From Candidatus Sysuiplasma jiujiangense (GTDB lineage: Archaea; Thermoplasmatota; Thermoplasmata; Sysuiplasmatales; Sysuiplasmataceae), in contig JAHEAD010000008.1 in NCBI GenBank assembly GCA_019721075.1, forward strand, positions 32,806 to 96,805: a stretch of DNA of 64,000 nucleotides. The letters are read 5' to 3'. Below the pieces are notes generated by a model that saw only the letters and a program-made list of their open reading frames with translations, ran no database searches and had not been told where the DNA came from. The position numbers and the translations under genes are program-made. Position 1 is the first letter of the stretch; every line of letters begins with the position of its first letter. This document shows positions 16,226 to 25,495 of this stretch, piece after piece.

Positions 16226-17248
16226 TTAAGACGGCTTCAGCAGATAAAGCCTGTCGCCGAGTCTGACCACACCAACTTCCTTTCCCCGGGACAGATTTTC
16301 TCCACACCTGATGCTTTCTTCCTCGGCTGAATTCCTTTCCATCACCGTAACAGATCCCTTCCCTGCAGCGGTGATGATCGCCGTGCTTTCGATTTCCCTG
16401 CCGCCGATGAAACGGAGCCTTTCCAGCTCGGCCGGTTGGACCTTCAAGCGTCTTCCGTCCTCCATCGATTCGAGAACAACTCCTCCTGTGGTATCAACGA
16501 CTCTGTAGAATCTGTTCTCGAATTCAACATAGTCACGCGCAGAAAACATCGGTACGCGGATGAGATAAGTCGTTCTGAATATATTTTTACCGTCCTTCTG
16601 TCCGTACAGTGTGCGGGTTCTGGATACACCGGAACCGTATCGCTGTGCGGTGCTCCTTGCTATGGCATACCCTGCTGAACTCGAGCTCAGATTTATGTCG
16701 AATCCCCCCCTCGTTGCCTTTATGCTCGATATGAAAAAATTAGGTTCGCGCTTTTCCAGCTCCTCCCCCAGCTTCCTGACATGATCCGCGGCGCCGGCAA
16801 GCACTTCCTTCCGTTCGTCCCCCAGCGCCCTGATCTGTATTGTTGATTCAAAATAATGGCCGCTCCTTCTGCTGCAGGTCGGGCAGGTGTTTCTGCGGAT
16901 GTGAACAGCGACGTCATTTTGCTCATCTTTCAACATTCCGTCCTTCTCTGCAGTGACCGATATATGCAGCCGGGATGATAGCCGATCGTCCCTGAATCCT
17001 GTTGCGCTGTACGACACAATTTTAGCCCCTCTCGGCAGAACAATGCTCTTCCTGACATCCGAGCAGACGTATGACCCGAGGTCGGGTGCAGCTACCCAGT
17101 GCGCACCGTTTTTGACCCGCCCGCAGGAAGGGCATACATCAAAGCTGGCTGATGCGGGGACAGTTGCTATCGGCTCTCCCTGGGAATAGCAGTCTCTGCA
17201 GAATACAGCCCCTTTTACGGCCTCCTTACCGCATTTGATACAGAACAT
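16226..17248 (-). CDS. nmd3: Nmd3 family ribosome-associated protein
   Basis: A 340-residue protein. The N-terminus carries zinc knuckles (FCIKCGKEA, FCRDCYS, then VCPSCGRVKNG), followed by a further pair at NTCPTCSRRSG, the arrangement of the Nmd3 N-terminal domain; the remainder has the long beta-rich body of archaeal Nmd3 (for example ISSIKATRGGFDINLSSSSAGYAIA). In eukaryotes Nmd3 exports the 60S subunit; in archaea it is probably a large-subunit assembly factor. It is transcribed on its own from ATG 17248. Confidence 0.88.
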   Translation of the reverse strand: MFCIKCGKEAVKGAVFCRDCYSQGEPIATVPASASFDVCPSCGRVKNGAHWVAAPDLGSYVCSDVRKSIVLPRGAKIVSYSATGFRDDRLSSRLHISVTAEKDGMLKDEQNDVAVHIRRNTCPTCSRRSGHYFESTIQIRALGDERKEVLAGAADHVRKLGEELEKREPNFFISSIKATRGGFDINLSSSSAGYAIARSTAQRYGSGVSRTRTLYGQKDGKNIFRTTYLIRVPMFSARDYVEFENRFYRVVDTTGGVVLESMEDGRRLKVQPAELERLRFIGGREIESTAIITAAGKGSVTVMERNSAEEESIRCGENLSRGKEVGVVRLGDRLYLLKPS

Positions 17249-17285
17249 TGCAGATCGAAAAGACGGTCAACCGACTAATTAACCT

Positions 17286-18227
17286 TTACCCGGTCATTGA
17301 TCTGCGTCCTGGTATCTTTGAGACTGCACTTGCCTCCTTCTGCCAGCTCTCGGGTGCCGGTGTACCCCAGAAAGTCTGGCGTCTAGGATCGTCGATGTTC
17401 CACCTGACAGGCGGAAGGCCGGGATCAGCAGCCATATAGTCTCCCGTGTAAAGCTCGATCCTGTGTTTGTCTGTGTCCCTCAGATAAAGGAAAAATGCAT
17501 TGGTGATACCGTGCCTGCCCGGTCCCCTCTCAATGTTGGCGTAACGACCCCTGGATGCCATTATGTCAGCACAGTCCAGTATGCTGCTCCTGTCCGAAAC
17601 AATGAATCCAGCATGATGGAAACGCGGTCCCTGGCCCCGCATTATCGCCAGATCATGGCTGGAATATTTTCTCCTTAGCCATGCGGACTGGATAAACCCC
17701 TCCTCGTCAACGGTGTACTCGGAGAGAATAAAATTCAATCTGCCTGTATACCATTCCACCGCAGAAGGAACATCAGGCGTGAGTATATTGAAATGATCAA
17801 TCCTCATAATTTTCCCTCCCCTGTAGGCGTCGAAATGCTGCAGCTTCCAGTCAACCTTCTCTATGCTGTAAAAGAACTCTACCGGAAAACCAAAAGGGTC
17901 CTGAAAGCGTATTGTTTCGCCAAGTCCCTCCTCCACCCCCTCTTCGGCAATAAAATCCAGTCCCTCGGAATCGAGGAATTTCTTCGCCTTCCCGACATCC
18001 TTCTCAGTCCTCAGGCTGAAAGCCATATGACCCAGCGAGGGACTGTCACCCTTCCTTAGCACAAGGCAGTGATGGATTCTGTCCTCAATCCCGCGAAGGA
18101 ATATACTTTCACCGGCTGACTCAGTCTCGATAAAACCCAGCAGGTCGACATAGTAGCGTCTGGCTTCCTCAAGATTGGTCACAGCGTACTCAATGTGCGA
18201 CGCCCTCACTATATCGATTTCATCCAT
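17286..18227 (-). CDS. hpaD: Homoprotocatechuate 2,3-dioxygenase-like extradiol dioxygenase
   Basis: A 313-residue protein with two VOC modules. The metal triad is visible in the second: H145 (RIDHFN), H204/H205 (RFHHAG) and E258 (HRIELY). The family cleaves 3,4-dihydroxyphenylacetate next to the ring hydroxyls, using Fe(II) or Mn(II), giving 5-carboxymethyl-2-hydroxymuconate semialdehyde. The C-terminal segment (LPPVRWNIDDPRRQTFWGTPAPESW) is typical of this subfamily. A GAGGTGA ribosome site overlaps the stop of hpaB just upstream. Last gene of the hpaE-hpaB-hpaD operon. Confidence 0.9.
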   Translation of the reverse strand: MDEIDIVRASHIEYAVTNLEEARRYYVDLLGFIETESAGESIFLRGIEDRIHHCLVLRKGDSPSLGHMAFSLRTEKDVGKAKKFLDSEGLDFIAEEGVEEGLGETIRFQDPFGFPVEFFYSIEKVDWKLQHFDAYRGGKIMRIDHFNILTPDVPSAVEWYTGRLNFILSEYTVDEEGFIQSAWLRRKYSSHDLAIMRGQGPRFHHAGFIVSDRSSILDCADIMASRGRYANIERGPGRHGITNAFFLYLRDTDKHRIELYTGDYMAADPGLPPVRWNIDDPRRQTFWGTPAPESWQKEASAVSKIPGRRSMTG

Positions 18228-18236
18228 CGTTTCACC

Positions 18237-19685
18237 TCATTTGTTACGTTCCAGAAAGTCGATCACCATCTGCCTGTAACCGGATGTGTCATACCATGAG
18301 TAGAAGGCGCTGGCCATGCGTACCGGATCGCCAAAAAAGAAGCGTTCATACATCTCCTGCCTGGAGCCGAATGAGCTGCCCGCAATGTCCCATGCAAGCT
18401 TGAATAGGCGGACCTTTTCCTCAGCAGAAGCATTCCTTCCCTGATAATACTTGTCTATGTGGTCCCTCATCTCGCTCTCCATGTCTTCTGCCGTGGGGAG
18501 GGCCATCAGACCGCTGGCTCCGAGCTGCTGGATAATCTCCCTGATTGAAGGGTAGACACGCGGATAGATGTTTCTGCCGACATTGAGATACTTGAATCGT
18601 GGTGTCATTATGCCCCATCTGTTTACACTGCTCTCCTTCTCAGCAGCCGTGAGAAGGGCGCGCATTGTTTCCAGTATCATCGCGACCCTTGCAACCTTCT
18701 CCTGGACGTGCTGAAACTGATCCAGTCCTATTGCATCGACCATCATGGATATGACACCAAGTATGAACTCCGTCTTTGCAATCTCCCTGATGACAACCTG
18801 ATGTGACATGTGCACAACTGCTTCCGTTCTTTCATGCAGGACATTTGCCCTTTCGGCATCCTCGAGCAGAAATATCCTCTCACTCGGAACAAGCACATCG
18901 TCAAAGAGGACTACCGCATCCATTTCCTCAAATCTGTATGCGAGCGGATGATCGAATTTTGAATCAGAGTTGAAAGGCTCCCTGCATATGAACTTCAAGC
19001 CGGGTGTATCAACAGGAAGGGCAAATGCAAATGAATACGGCATGTCGTCGGATCCTGCCTTCAGCACGGTGGACGGAAAGACGATTATTTCATCGGCAAG
19101 GGGGAAGGTTGCAAGCATCCTTGCACCTCGAACAATGATGCCATCGCTTCGTTTTTCCACAATGCGCGCTGCAAGAAAAGGGTCCTTCTGTTTTGAGACA
19201 GAAACAGATCTGTTGATCTGGGGGTTTATGAGTGTATGCGTCATTAGCAGATCGTTTTCGCGCACATATTCGTAGTAGTTCCTGATGTTCTCGCCGAATG
19301 CTCTGCCGGATGAGGCAAAAAATTCTGATGCCGATGCCATTGCCATGATGCTGCTGTTCAGGTAGTCTGGTGTTCTTCCAAGCATCCCCCCGGAAAAATC
19401 CGCCCATCGCTTCATCATGTTCCTGCGTGACTCTATGTCCTTCACCGTAAGCGGCTGAAGAAAACTCATCCCGACCCTGTCGCCGGTTTCAGGCGAGATA
19501 TAAGTCATTTCGTTCTCGAGTTCGGGGTCGCACTGCATGTCATAAAGCCTTGACATGGTCAGTGCCATTTGCCTGAAGGCGCCGTGCTGTGTTATGCCGG
19601 TAGTCACTTTCTTGCCGCCTATCCAGACTTCTCTTTTCGTCCTGTCAAGGTCTCTCAGGTAGTCCCGTCCACTTCTTGCCGGCAA
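18237..19685 (-). CDS. hpaB: 4-hydroxyphenylacetate 3-monooxygenase, oxygenase component
   Basis: A 482-residue flavin-dependent hydroxylase of the HpaB/4-hydroxybutyryl-CoA dehydratase family. Motifs: RSGRDYLRDLDRTKREVWIGG at the N-terminus, the flavin/substrate loop around THTLINPQINRS, and FDDVLVPSERIFL. It uses reduced FAD to hydroxylate 4-hydroxyphenylacetate to the catechol that HpaD cleaves. The start is TTG with AAGGGA just upstream. The matching flavin reductase (HpaC) is not in the window. Preceded by hpaE with a 30-base gap. Confidence 0.9.
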   Translation of the reverse strand: MPARSGRDYLRDLDRTKREVWIGGKKVTTGITQHGAFRQMALTMSRLYDMQCDPELENEMTYISPETGDRVGMSFLQPLTVKDIESRRNMMKRWADFSGGMLGRTPDYLNSSIMAMASASEFFASSGRAFGENIRNYYEYVRENDLLMTHTLINPQINRSVSVSKQKDPFLAARIVEKRSDGIIVRGARMLATFPLADEIIVFPSTVLKAGSDDMPYSFAFALPVDTPGLKFICREPFNSDSKFDHPLAYRFEEMDAVVLFDDVLVPSERIFLLEDAERANVLHERTEAVVHMSHQVVIREIAKTEFILGVISMMVDAIGLDQFQHVQEKVARVAMILETMRALLTAAEKESSVNRWGIMTPRFKYLNVGRNIYPRVYPSIREIIQQLGASGLMALPTAEDMESEMRDHIDKYYQGRNASAEEKVRLFKLAWDIAGSSFGSRQEMYERFFFGDPVRMASAFYSWYDTSGYRQMVIDFLERNK

Positions 19686-19715
19686 TTGAATTCCCTTACA
19701 GGTACCTGCTTTTCT

Positions 19716-21209
19716 TTATTTAGCTGACATCCTGCCAAAAACAGGTATGCTATGGTTTCCCAGTGCAACATGGACAGTCTTTTCCTCCATGTAAAAGTCG
19801 AAGCTGTAGGTTCCGCCTTCCCTTCCGATTCCGCTGCTTTTCGAGCCTCCGAACGGCGTCCTTAAATCCCGTACGTTGTGTGAATTTATCCAGCACATGC
19901 CGACATCCAGTGCGGATGCGACCCTGTGGACTCTCTCGACATTTCTGCTCCAGACATAGGATGCGAGCCCGTACTCGACATCGTTGGCGGCAGCTATTGC
20001 CTCCTCCTCGTCTGAAAATTTCATGGCGGATAAAACTGGCCCGAATATCTCCTCCCTGGCTATTTTCATACTACGCTCCACGTTTCCGAAGAGGGTAGGT
20101 TCGAGGAAATTCCCTTTTCCGAATTGCGACGGTCTCCTTCCGCCGGCAAGCAGTTTGGCACCCTCTTTCCTTCCCGAGGAGACATATGACATAACGCGTT
20201 TCCAGTGATCCGGATGTATTAGCGGGCCCAGTTCCGTTTCCTCATCGAAGGGGTCACCTACTTCTATTGCATTCACCCTGTCTGTCAGCGATTCAACAAA
20301 ATCATCATATATTGTATCCTGCAGGAGGAGCCTGGAGTTTGCAGTGCATCTTTCGCCGTTGAGGGAAAATACTCCAAAAACAACGGCGTCAAGTGCGCGG
20401 TCCATATCGGCGTCGTCGAATACGATTGCCGGCGACTTCCCGCCGAGCTCCATCGAGAAACGCTTGAGGGAGGATGCGCCGTTCCTCATAATTTCCTTTC
20501 CGGTGGTTGTCTCTCCCGTAAACGAGATTAGTCTGACGTTTCTGTTTGCAACCAGTGATGATCCGGCTGTCTCGCCAAGGCCTTGGACAACATTGAACGC
20601 ACCCACCGGCAGCGATGTCCTGCTGATTATCTCCGCAAGTTTCGACGCACTCAGGGGAGACCATTCGGCCGGCTTCAGGACGCAGGTGTCTCCTGCTGCA
20701 AGACATGGAGCGATTTTCCATGTCTCGAGCATCAGCGGGGTATTCCAGGGCGTTATGAGGCCCGCGACGCCGGCAGGTCTCTTTTCCGTATAGTTCAGGA
20801 ACTGTCCCCTGAACGGGAAAGAGTGGCCGGAAATCTTCGTTGCCATCCCGGCAAAGAATCTGAAATTTTCCGCTGCCCTCGCAATCTGCCCCTTCGTCTG
20901 CCTTATGGGTATGCCTGTGTCAAGCGTCTCGATTTCAGCAAGTTCCTCAGAATTGGCCTCAATTCCCTCAGCAATTTCCATGAGTACATTGGATCTGTCC
21001 ACCGGTAGAATTCTGCTCCATTCACCTTGGAATGCGTTCGCGGCAGCTGCGACAGCCTCGTCGATATCGGCAATGTCTCCGGCCGAAACCTGTGCGATGA
21101 CCGAATTGTCAATTGGACTTAAGTCTGCAAATGAGCTACCGTTCCTGTTGCTGACGAAACTTCCGTTGATGTAATGCTTAACCGTTTGTCTTCTTGCCAT
21201 GCTTTTCAT
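19716..21209 (-). CDS. hpaE: 5-carboxymethyl-2-hydroxymuconate semialdehyde dehydrogenase
   Basis: A 497-residue NAD(P)-dependent aldehyde dehydrogenase. Catalytic residues: Cys in NGERCTANSRLL and Glu in MELGGKSP; cofactor motifs PWNTPLM and FTGETTTGKEI. The C-terminal SHNVRDLRTPFGG and SGIGREGG are the form seen in HpaE enzymes, which oxidise the ring-cleavage product of HpaD. ATG 21209 is chosen because the TATA-like TATTTTAA lies 26 bases upstream; the longer frame starts with TTG. First gene of the hpa operon. Confidence 0.88.
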   Translation of the reverse strand: MKSMARRQTVKHYINGSFVSNRNGSSFADLSPIDNSVIAQVSAGDIADIDEAVAAAANAFQGEWSRILPVDRSNVLMEIAEGIEANSEELAEIETLDTGIPIRQTKGQIARAAENFRFFAGMATKISGHSFPFRGQFLNYTEKRPAGVAGLITPWNTPLMLETWKIAPCLAAGDTCVLKPAEWSPLSASKLAEIISRTSLPVGAFNVVQGLGETAGSSLVANRNVRLISFTGETTTGKEIMRNGASSLKRFSMELGGKSPAIVFDDADMDRALDAVVFGVFSLNGERCTANSRLLLQDTIYDDFVESLTDRVNAIEVGDPFDEETELGPLIHPDHWKRVMSYVSSGRKEGAKLLAGGRRPSQFGKGNFLEPTLFGNVERSMKIAREEIFGPVLSAMKFSDEEEAIAAANDVEYGLASYVWSRNVERVHRVASALDVGMCWINSHNVRDLRTPFGGSKSSGIGREGGTYSFDFYMEEKTVHVALGNHSIPVFGRMSAK

Positions 21210-21467
21210 TGACACAGCTCCGCCCAACCGTTAAAATACAGTTGGTTGACAGCGATAATGGCGTTACATAGGATTAAACATATCCTGCGAACCGCGGAAA
21301 CGAGCTGATTCCAGGCTCTTGAACGCCATTTCTTTTACGGGGCCAGAACCGGTGTCTCCGTACAGAGCGCCTGATTTCACCCTGGGGGGAACGGAATTGG
21401 GACTACGAAATACGATTGCAGCGGCTCAACAATCAAATATTCGGAATAAAATAGACGGCCGAAACAG

Positions 21468-22004
21468 ATGGACGGCGGAACTGACATCAGGAACAGGGTA
21501 AACGAAAGCAGAGGACTGCTTAAAAAAATACAGCTGCTGGTTCCCGGTTTCAGAGGATACAGGCAGCTTGAAGATCTTAGGGTTGCAGATGAACTTCTTC
21601 GCAGACAGGTTGCGTCGCTGCTCCAGTCAGGTGAGAGCAGCATCAGGAGCGCAAGATCAGCTATTGCGGCAAGGGGAGACTACGGTTCCCTCCAGCCCGT
21701 GGCATCGCTGCTCTCCAAGCTGCAGCTGCTCGAAGGTGAGATTATCCATGCTGAACAGGGCTACTCAGGCATCTCCCCCGCGATAAGGATGGATCAGTCG
21801 AAGCTTGAATCACTGTATGACTACGACTATGCATTCATATCTTCCGCATCAAAATTTTCCTCGGATGTTGCCGCATTCCCCTTAAGTTCGCTCACCGGGA
21901 ACGAGCTTGTTGCGAGAATAACGCTTCTGTCCGGGGAAGTTGATGAGATAAAGGGGAAATGGAACGCGCGGATGACAGCTGTTGAAAACATAAAGGTCGT
22001 GTGA
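21468..22004 (+). CDS. Helical protein of an SPFH/zinc-ribbon cluster, unknown function
   Basis: A 178-residue, mostly helical, soluble protein. Its N-terminal part carries LVPGFRGYRQLEDLRVADE followed by LLRRQVAS, a PGxxGYxxxExxRxxD pattern I associate with proteins encoded beside SPFH-domain proteins in bacteria and archaea; that association is from memory. The rest is an alpha-helical bundle. Its stop overlaps the region where the SPFH gene starts (a GTG at 22001 lies within the last codons), so the two are very probably co-transcribed. Confidence 0.65.
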   Translation: MDGGTDIRNRVNESRGLLKKIQLLVPGFRGYRQLEDLRVADELLRRQVASLLQSGESSIRSARSAIAARGDYGSLQPVASLLSKLQLLEGEIIHAEQGYSGISPAIRMDQSKLESLYDYDYAFISSASKFSSDVAAFPLSSLTGNELVARITLLSGEVDEIKGKWNARMTAVENIKVV

Positions 22005-22009
22005 GACAA

Positions 22010-23161
22010 ATGTTCGGTAAAAAATCAAAAGAAATACCGTATTCCGGCGGAAGCGTTGCTGGCTCGATAACCATTGCCTGGGAAACTCAGTTCAAGCAGG
22101 ACAATGTTATGTGGAAGGTCCCGCGCCTTATAAGGCTCAACGACAATATCGTCGTAAGGGAGGATGAAATTGCGGTTTTCTACAGAGATGGGAAGGTACT
22201 TGCATATTTTGACAAGCCGAACAGATACGCGCTGACTGATTTCAACGCGCCGATAGTCGGACCGCTCCTAAAATTTTTCACAGGTGTCCAGCAGCAGGCC
22301 GAAGTTTACTATCTGCAGAAGAGATTTTTTGACAGCAAATTCGGAAGCACAGAACCGTATGAATTCACGGATGCCCTGTTTGGCGTCGTGAGTCTCCGTG
22401 TCTTCGGCGAGTACAGATGGCGTGTGTCAAATCCTGAGAATTTCATAAACCAGTTTGTAGGCACTTTCAATGAAGAAACGATGGAACAGGTGGAGAGCAG
22501 GCTGAGGGAGCAGATGGTCCTGCTCGTATATGCCGCCATAGGAAAGATGAAAGACAGCGGACTCAAGATAACAGACCTTGCCGCCAATCTTCCCAATATA
22601 GAGCAGGTGGTTCTAGGTTCATCCGCGGACCATTTCCAGCAGTACGGAGTTGAAATCAACAAGGTTCCGGGGCTTACAATAAGCCTGCCGGACAGCGTGC
22701 AGAAGGCAGTGGACACAAGATCCGAAATGTCGGTGCTGGGTGTAAATTATATGCAGTATCAGGCAGGGCAGGCGATGGTGGATGCGGCAAAGAACCCTTC
22801 AGGGGTTGCTGGTGTGGGAGCGGGACTTGGCGTGGGCATTGGAGCCGGAGCCGGCATGGGTTATGCGATGGGAGGTCAGATGATGGGCGCAATGCAGCCA
22901 TCAAGGCAGTGCCCGAAATGCGGTGCGCTGATTACAACACAAACAAATTTCTGCCCCAACTGCGGTGCTCCGCTGCAGCAGGCGCAACCGGCCCAGCAGA
23001 CAGTCAAATGCCCCAGGTGCAACGCAGACATTCCATCGGGAAGCAAATTCTGCCCCAACTGCGGTGCAGATGTGAAACCAGCGCCTGTCAAGTGTGCAAA
23101 TTGCGGGTTTGAAATACAGACGAAAACGAAATTCTGCCCGAATTGCGGCAAGCCTCTGTGA
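22010..23161 (+). CDS. SPFH-domain protein with three C-terminal zinc ribbons
   Basis: A 383-residue protein. Residues about 15-230 form an SPFH/band-7-like domain (IAWETQFKQDNVMWKVP, NDNIVVREDEIAVFYRDGKVLAYFDKPNRYALT, EVYYLQKRFFDSKFG), then a Gly/Ala-rich linker (about 260-290) and three tandem double-CxxC zinc ribbons, each ending in FCPNCG. No N-terminal membrane helix is seen, so attachment to the membrane or partners is probably peripheral. ATG 22010 is preferred over GTG 22001. The family is often described as YdjI/virion-core-like; its biochemical role is not established. Confidence 0.75.
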   Translation: MFGKKSKEIPYSGGSVAGSITIAWETQFKQDNVMWKVPRLIRLNDNIVVREDEIAVFYRDGKVLAYFDKPNRYALTDFNAPIVGPLLKFFTGVQQQAEVYYLQKRFFDSKFGSTEPYEFTDALFGVVSLRVFGEYRWRVSNPENFINQFVGTFNEETMEQVESRLREQMVLLVYAAIGKMKDSGLKITDLAANLPNIEQVVLGSSADHFQQYGVEINKVPGLTISLPDSVQKAVDTRSEMSVLGVNYMQYQAGQAMVDAAKNPSGVAGVGAGLGVGIGAGAGMGYAMGGQMMGAMQPSRQCPKCGALITTQTNFCPNCGAPLQQAQPAQQTVKCPRCNADIPSGSKFCPNCGADVKPAPVKCANCGFEIQTKTKFCPNCGKPL

Positions 23162-23173
23162 GGTGACTGATGC

Positions 23174-24211
23174 ATGTATTGCCTTAAGTGCGGTGCACAG
23201 CTCCCTGATGATGCAGCTTTCTGCTACAAATGCGGGACAAAGGTCCCATCTGCCACTACGCAGCCGAAGCAACCTGCCGCCGCAGATCCGGCGGATTCGC
23301 AGAACAATTCCCGGGCAGTGCTGGCGGACGCAGGGGCTACCGAGCTGAAATGCCCCGGCTGCGGCGCGCCGATCAAGCCGCAGTTCGGTGAAATGGTCGT
23401 TACTTGCGAATACTGCGGTTCAAGCGTCTCACTCGGTTCAGGAGGATGGCGCGGTGTGGAAAAGCATACAATGCTGCCTCTGAAACTCACAACAAAGGAA
23501 CAGGCGCTCGAAAATATAAGGAGCATCATGGACCGCGGACTGCTCAAAAAACATCTCGAGGAGGATTCGGTAAACGAAGATATGACGCTGAGCGTCGTTC
23601 CTTACTGGATTGTGCCTGTTTCGGCCAGAACTGCATACACAGCAGTCGATGCCGCAGCAGAGGTGGGCAGTATAGCCACCACTGCGGCCCTCTTCGGCCT
23701 CATGGGCGGAGCATTCGGCGGAGGAGGAAGGAATTCGGGATTCGGGACTGGGATGATGGAAGGCGCCATGTTCGGCGGAATGGCGATGGGCGGCTTCGGC
23801 GGAGGACGCAACACAATACGCTCTTATTCGCTTGACCAGAATTACCAGTTTCCGGTCGTCGCAATGAAGGCGTTGAATGAATACCAGCCAAGGGATTATC
23901 AGTTTTCACTCCAGGAGAGGACGCTCTTCAGTACCACAGCAATACCAAAATTTGCAAAGATACTGAACGGTGACGTAGGCGAGGATTCAGCCAAAAATTC
24001 AGCCAAAACAAACGTCGACCAGGTGCAGTCGGAAAAGGTGCACAGACAGCATCACATGGTGCAGAAAATGGACACCCAGATGGACGTTTCGGATCCTGAA
24101 CTGCTGCATGCTCCTGTCTGGTTTGCAAGGTTCAACCATAAGGGAAAAAAGATCGTAATCGTGCTTGACGGCAATTCCGGCGGCGTGATTAACAGCATAG
24201 GCCTCGACTGA
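23174..24211 (+). CDS. Double zinc-ribbon protein with glycine-rich segment, partner of the SPFH protein
   Basis: A 345-residue protein: an N-terminal ribbon (YCLKCG...FCYKCG), a second Cys4 knuckle (CPGCG...CEYCG, about residues 59-80), a beta-rich region (KHTMLPLKLTTKEQA, VVPYWIVPVSARTAYT), a Gly/Met-rich segment (about 175-215) and a C-terminal domain ending VWFARFNHKGKKIVIVLDG. The first ribbon resembles those of the upstream SPFH protein, suggesting shared binding properties. GAGGTGA sits seven bases before the ATG, and the gene follows 12 bases after the SPFH stop. Function unknown. Confidence 0.68.
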   Translation: MYCLKCGAQLPDDAAFCYKCGTKVPSATTQPKQPAAADPADSQNNSRAVLADAGATELKCPGCGAPIKPQFGEMVVTCEYCGSSVSLGSGGWRGVEKHTMLPLKLTTKEQALENIRSIMDRGLLKKHLEEDSVNEDMTLSVVPYWIVPVSARTAYTAVDAAAEVGSIATTAALFGLMGGAFGGGGRNSGFGTGMMEGAMFGGMAMGGFGGGRNTIRSYSLDQNYQFPVVAMKALNEYQPRDYQFSLQERTLFSTTAIPKFAKILNGDVGEDSAKNSAKTNVDQVQSEKVHRQHHMVQKMDTQMDVSDPELLHAPVWFARFNHKGKKIVIVLDGNSGGVINSIGLD

Positions 24212-24241
24212 TTTCCGGCACGACCAGTTTGAACGGCCGCA

Positions 24242-25423
24242 TCAGTAGCTTTTCCAGGTACCGCCTATTACCCACACGGGCTCATCGGGATTGAAATATT
24301 CCTGTCCCTCCACCTTGAGTTGTTCCAGCATTTTTTCATTCACGCTTATGCCGAGGCCCGGCTTCTTGCTTACGCTGAAGTGCCCTCCCTCGACAGGCGT
24401 TGAGTTTCCGATGAGATCCCTCTTCCATCCCGGAAAGAAGTCGTAGAATGCTTCCTGAATAAGGAAATTTGGTATTGACGCATCGACCTGGATAGTCACT
24501 GCATTCTGTATCGGCCCGAAAGCGTTGTGGAATGCCATTTCTATGCCGTAAGATTCAGCGATTGCAGCCATCTTCCTTGCCTCTGTCACGCCGCCACAGT
24601 TCGTTATGTCCGCCTGGAAAAAGTCCAGTAGATCGCGTGATGCAAGAGCAACAAAATGCTGTTTTGTCAGAACCCTTTCACCCAGTGCCACTCTTATGCC
24701 GGTGCTGTTCCTGTACTTCTCCAGGCCGTCGAAATCCTCAGGATGTACCGGTTCCTCCGCGAAGAGTGGATTGAATGGCTCAATCGCCTTTGCAATTCTG
24801 ATTGCTGAATTTGGATTGAATCTGCCATGGTGTTCTATCATAAGGTCAACTTTATCTCCGGCGGCATCCCTGACAGCTTTAAGCCTCTCAACCGCCTGGC
24901 GTATTCCATTCTCATCAATCCAGTCAAAATACGGGCCGAATATGTCGAATTTCAGGCCCGTATATCCCATCTTCACGATTTCCTTTGTCCTTTTCGCCCA
25001 TTGGTCCGGCGTGACGCAGTTGCTGTACCATCCATTTGCATATACCCTTATTTTGTCCCTGAAATTCCCGCCGATAAGCCTGTGAAGAGGTGTTCCCAGG
25101 CTCTTGCCAATAATGTCCCAGCATGCGATATCAAACGCGCTGAGCGCTGTTGTGCTCTCAAATGACTCGGACAGATAAAAATCGTGTTTATACCATTCCC
25201 ACCTGTTTCGCTCCACATCAAACGGATCCCTGCCCTTGTAGACCCTCCCGACTTCCTTAAGGGAGGAGACCACGGGCTCGACCCTTAATGTCGGTACCGC
25301 TTCTCCATAACCCACAATACCGTCTGATGTCGTGACCCTGACCACAATAGCAGAAGAAGCCCATGTCTGCCCGCTGGCAACCTCCTTCCCGAGCTGATAA
25401 ATTTCGTAGTCGCTTATTTTCAT
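24242..25423 (-). CDS. Enolase-superfamily sugar-acid dehydratase (gluconate/galactonate dehydratase-like)
   Basis: A 393-residue mandelate racemase-type enzyme: N-terminal capping domain (VRVTTSDGIVGYGEAVP), then a barrel with KFDIFGPY (catalytic Lys region), metal ligands in MIEHHG, FAEEPV and LGERVL, and a catalytic His in FHNAFGP. Thermoplasma uses a relative to dehydrate gluconate and galactonate in the non-phosphorylative Entner-Doudoroff route. ATG 25423 is chosen over GTG 25438; a TATA-like element lies about 28 bases upstream. The next genes upstream encode FAH- and DapA-family proteins, so a shared sugar-acid or aromatic-acid pathway is possible. Confidence 0.82.
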   Translation of the reverse strand: MKISDYEIYQLGKEVASGQTWASSAIVVRVTTSDGIVGYGEAVPTLRVEPVVSSLKEVGRVYKGRDPFDVERNRWEWYKHDFYLSESFESTTALSAFDIACWDIIGKSLGTPLHRLIGGNFRDKIRVYANGWYSNCVTPDQWAKRTKEIVKMGYTGLKFDIFGPYFDWIDENGIRQAVERLKAVRDAAGDKVDLMIEHHGRFNPNSAIRIAKAIEPFNPLFAEEPVHPEDFDGLEKYRNSTGIRVALGERVLTKQHFVALASRDLLDFFQADITNCGGVTEARKMAAIAESYGIEMAFHNAFGPIQNAVTIQVDASIPNFLIQEAFYDFFPGWKRDLIGNSTPVEGGHFSVSKKPGLGISVNEKMLEQLKVEGQEYFNPDEPVWVIGGTWKSY

Positions 25424-25495
25424 AGTGAGGCATAGCACATGGGATAGTAAAACATTATGTTTTCACTGAAATGATAAAACTGCCTGTCACGCAGA

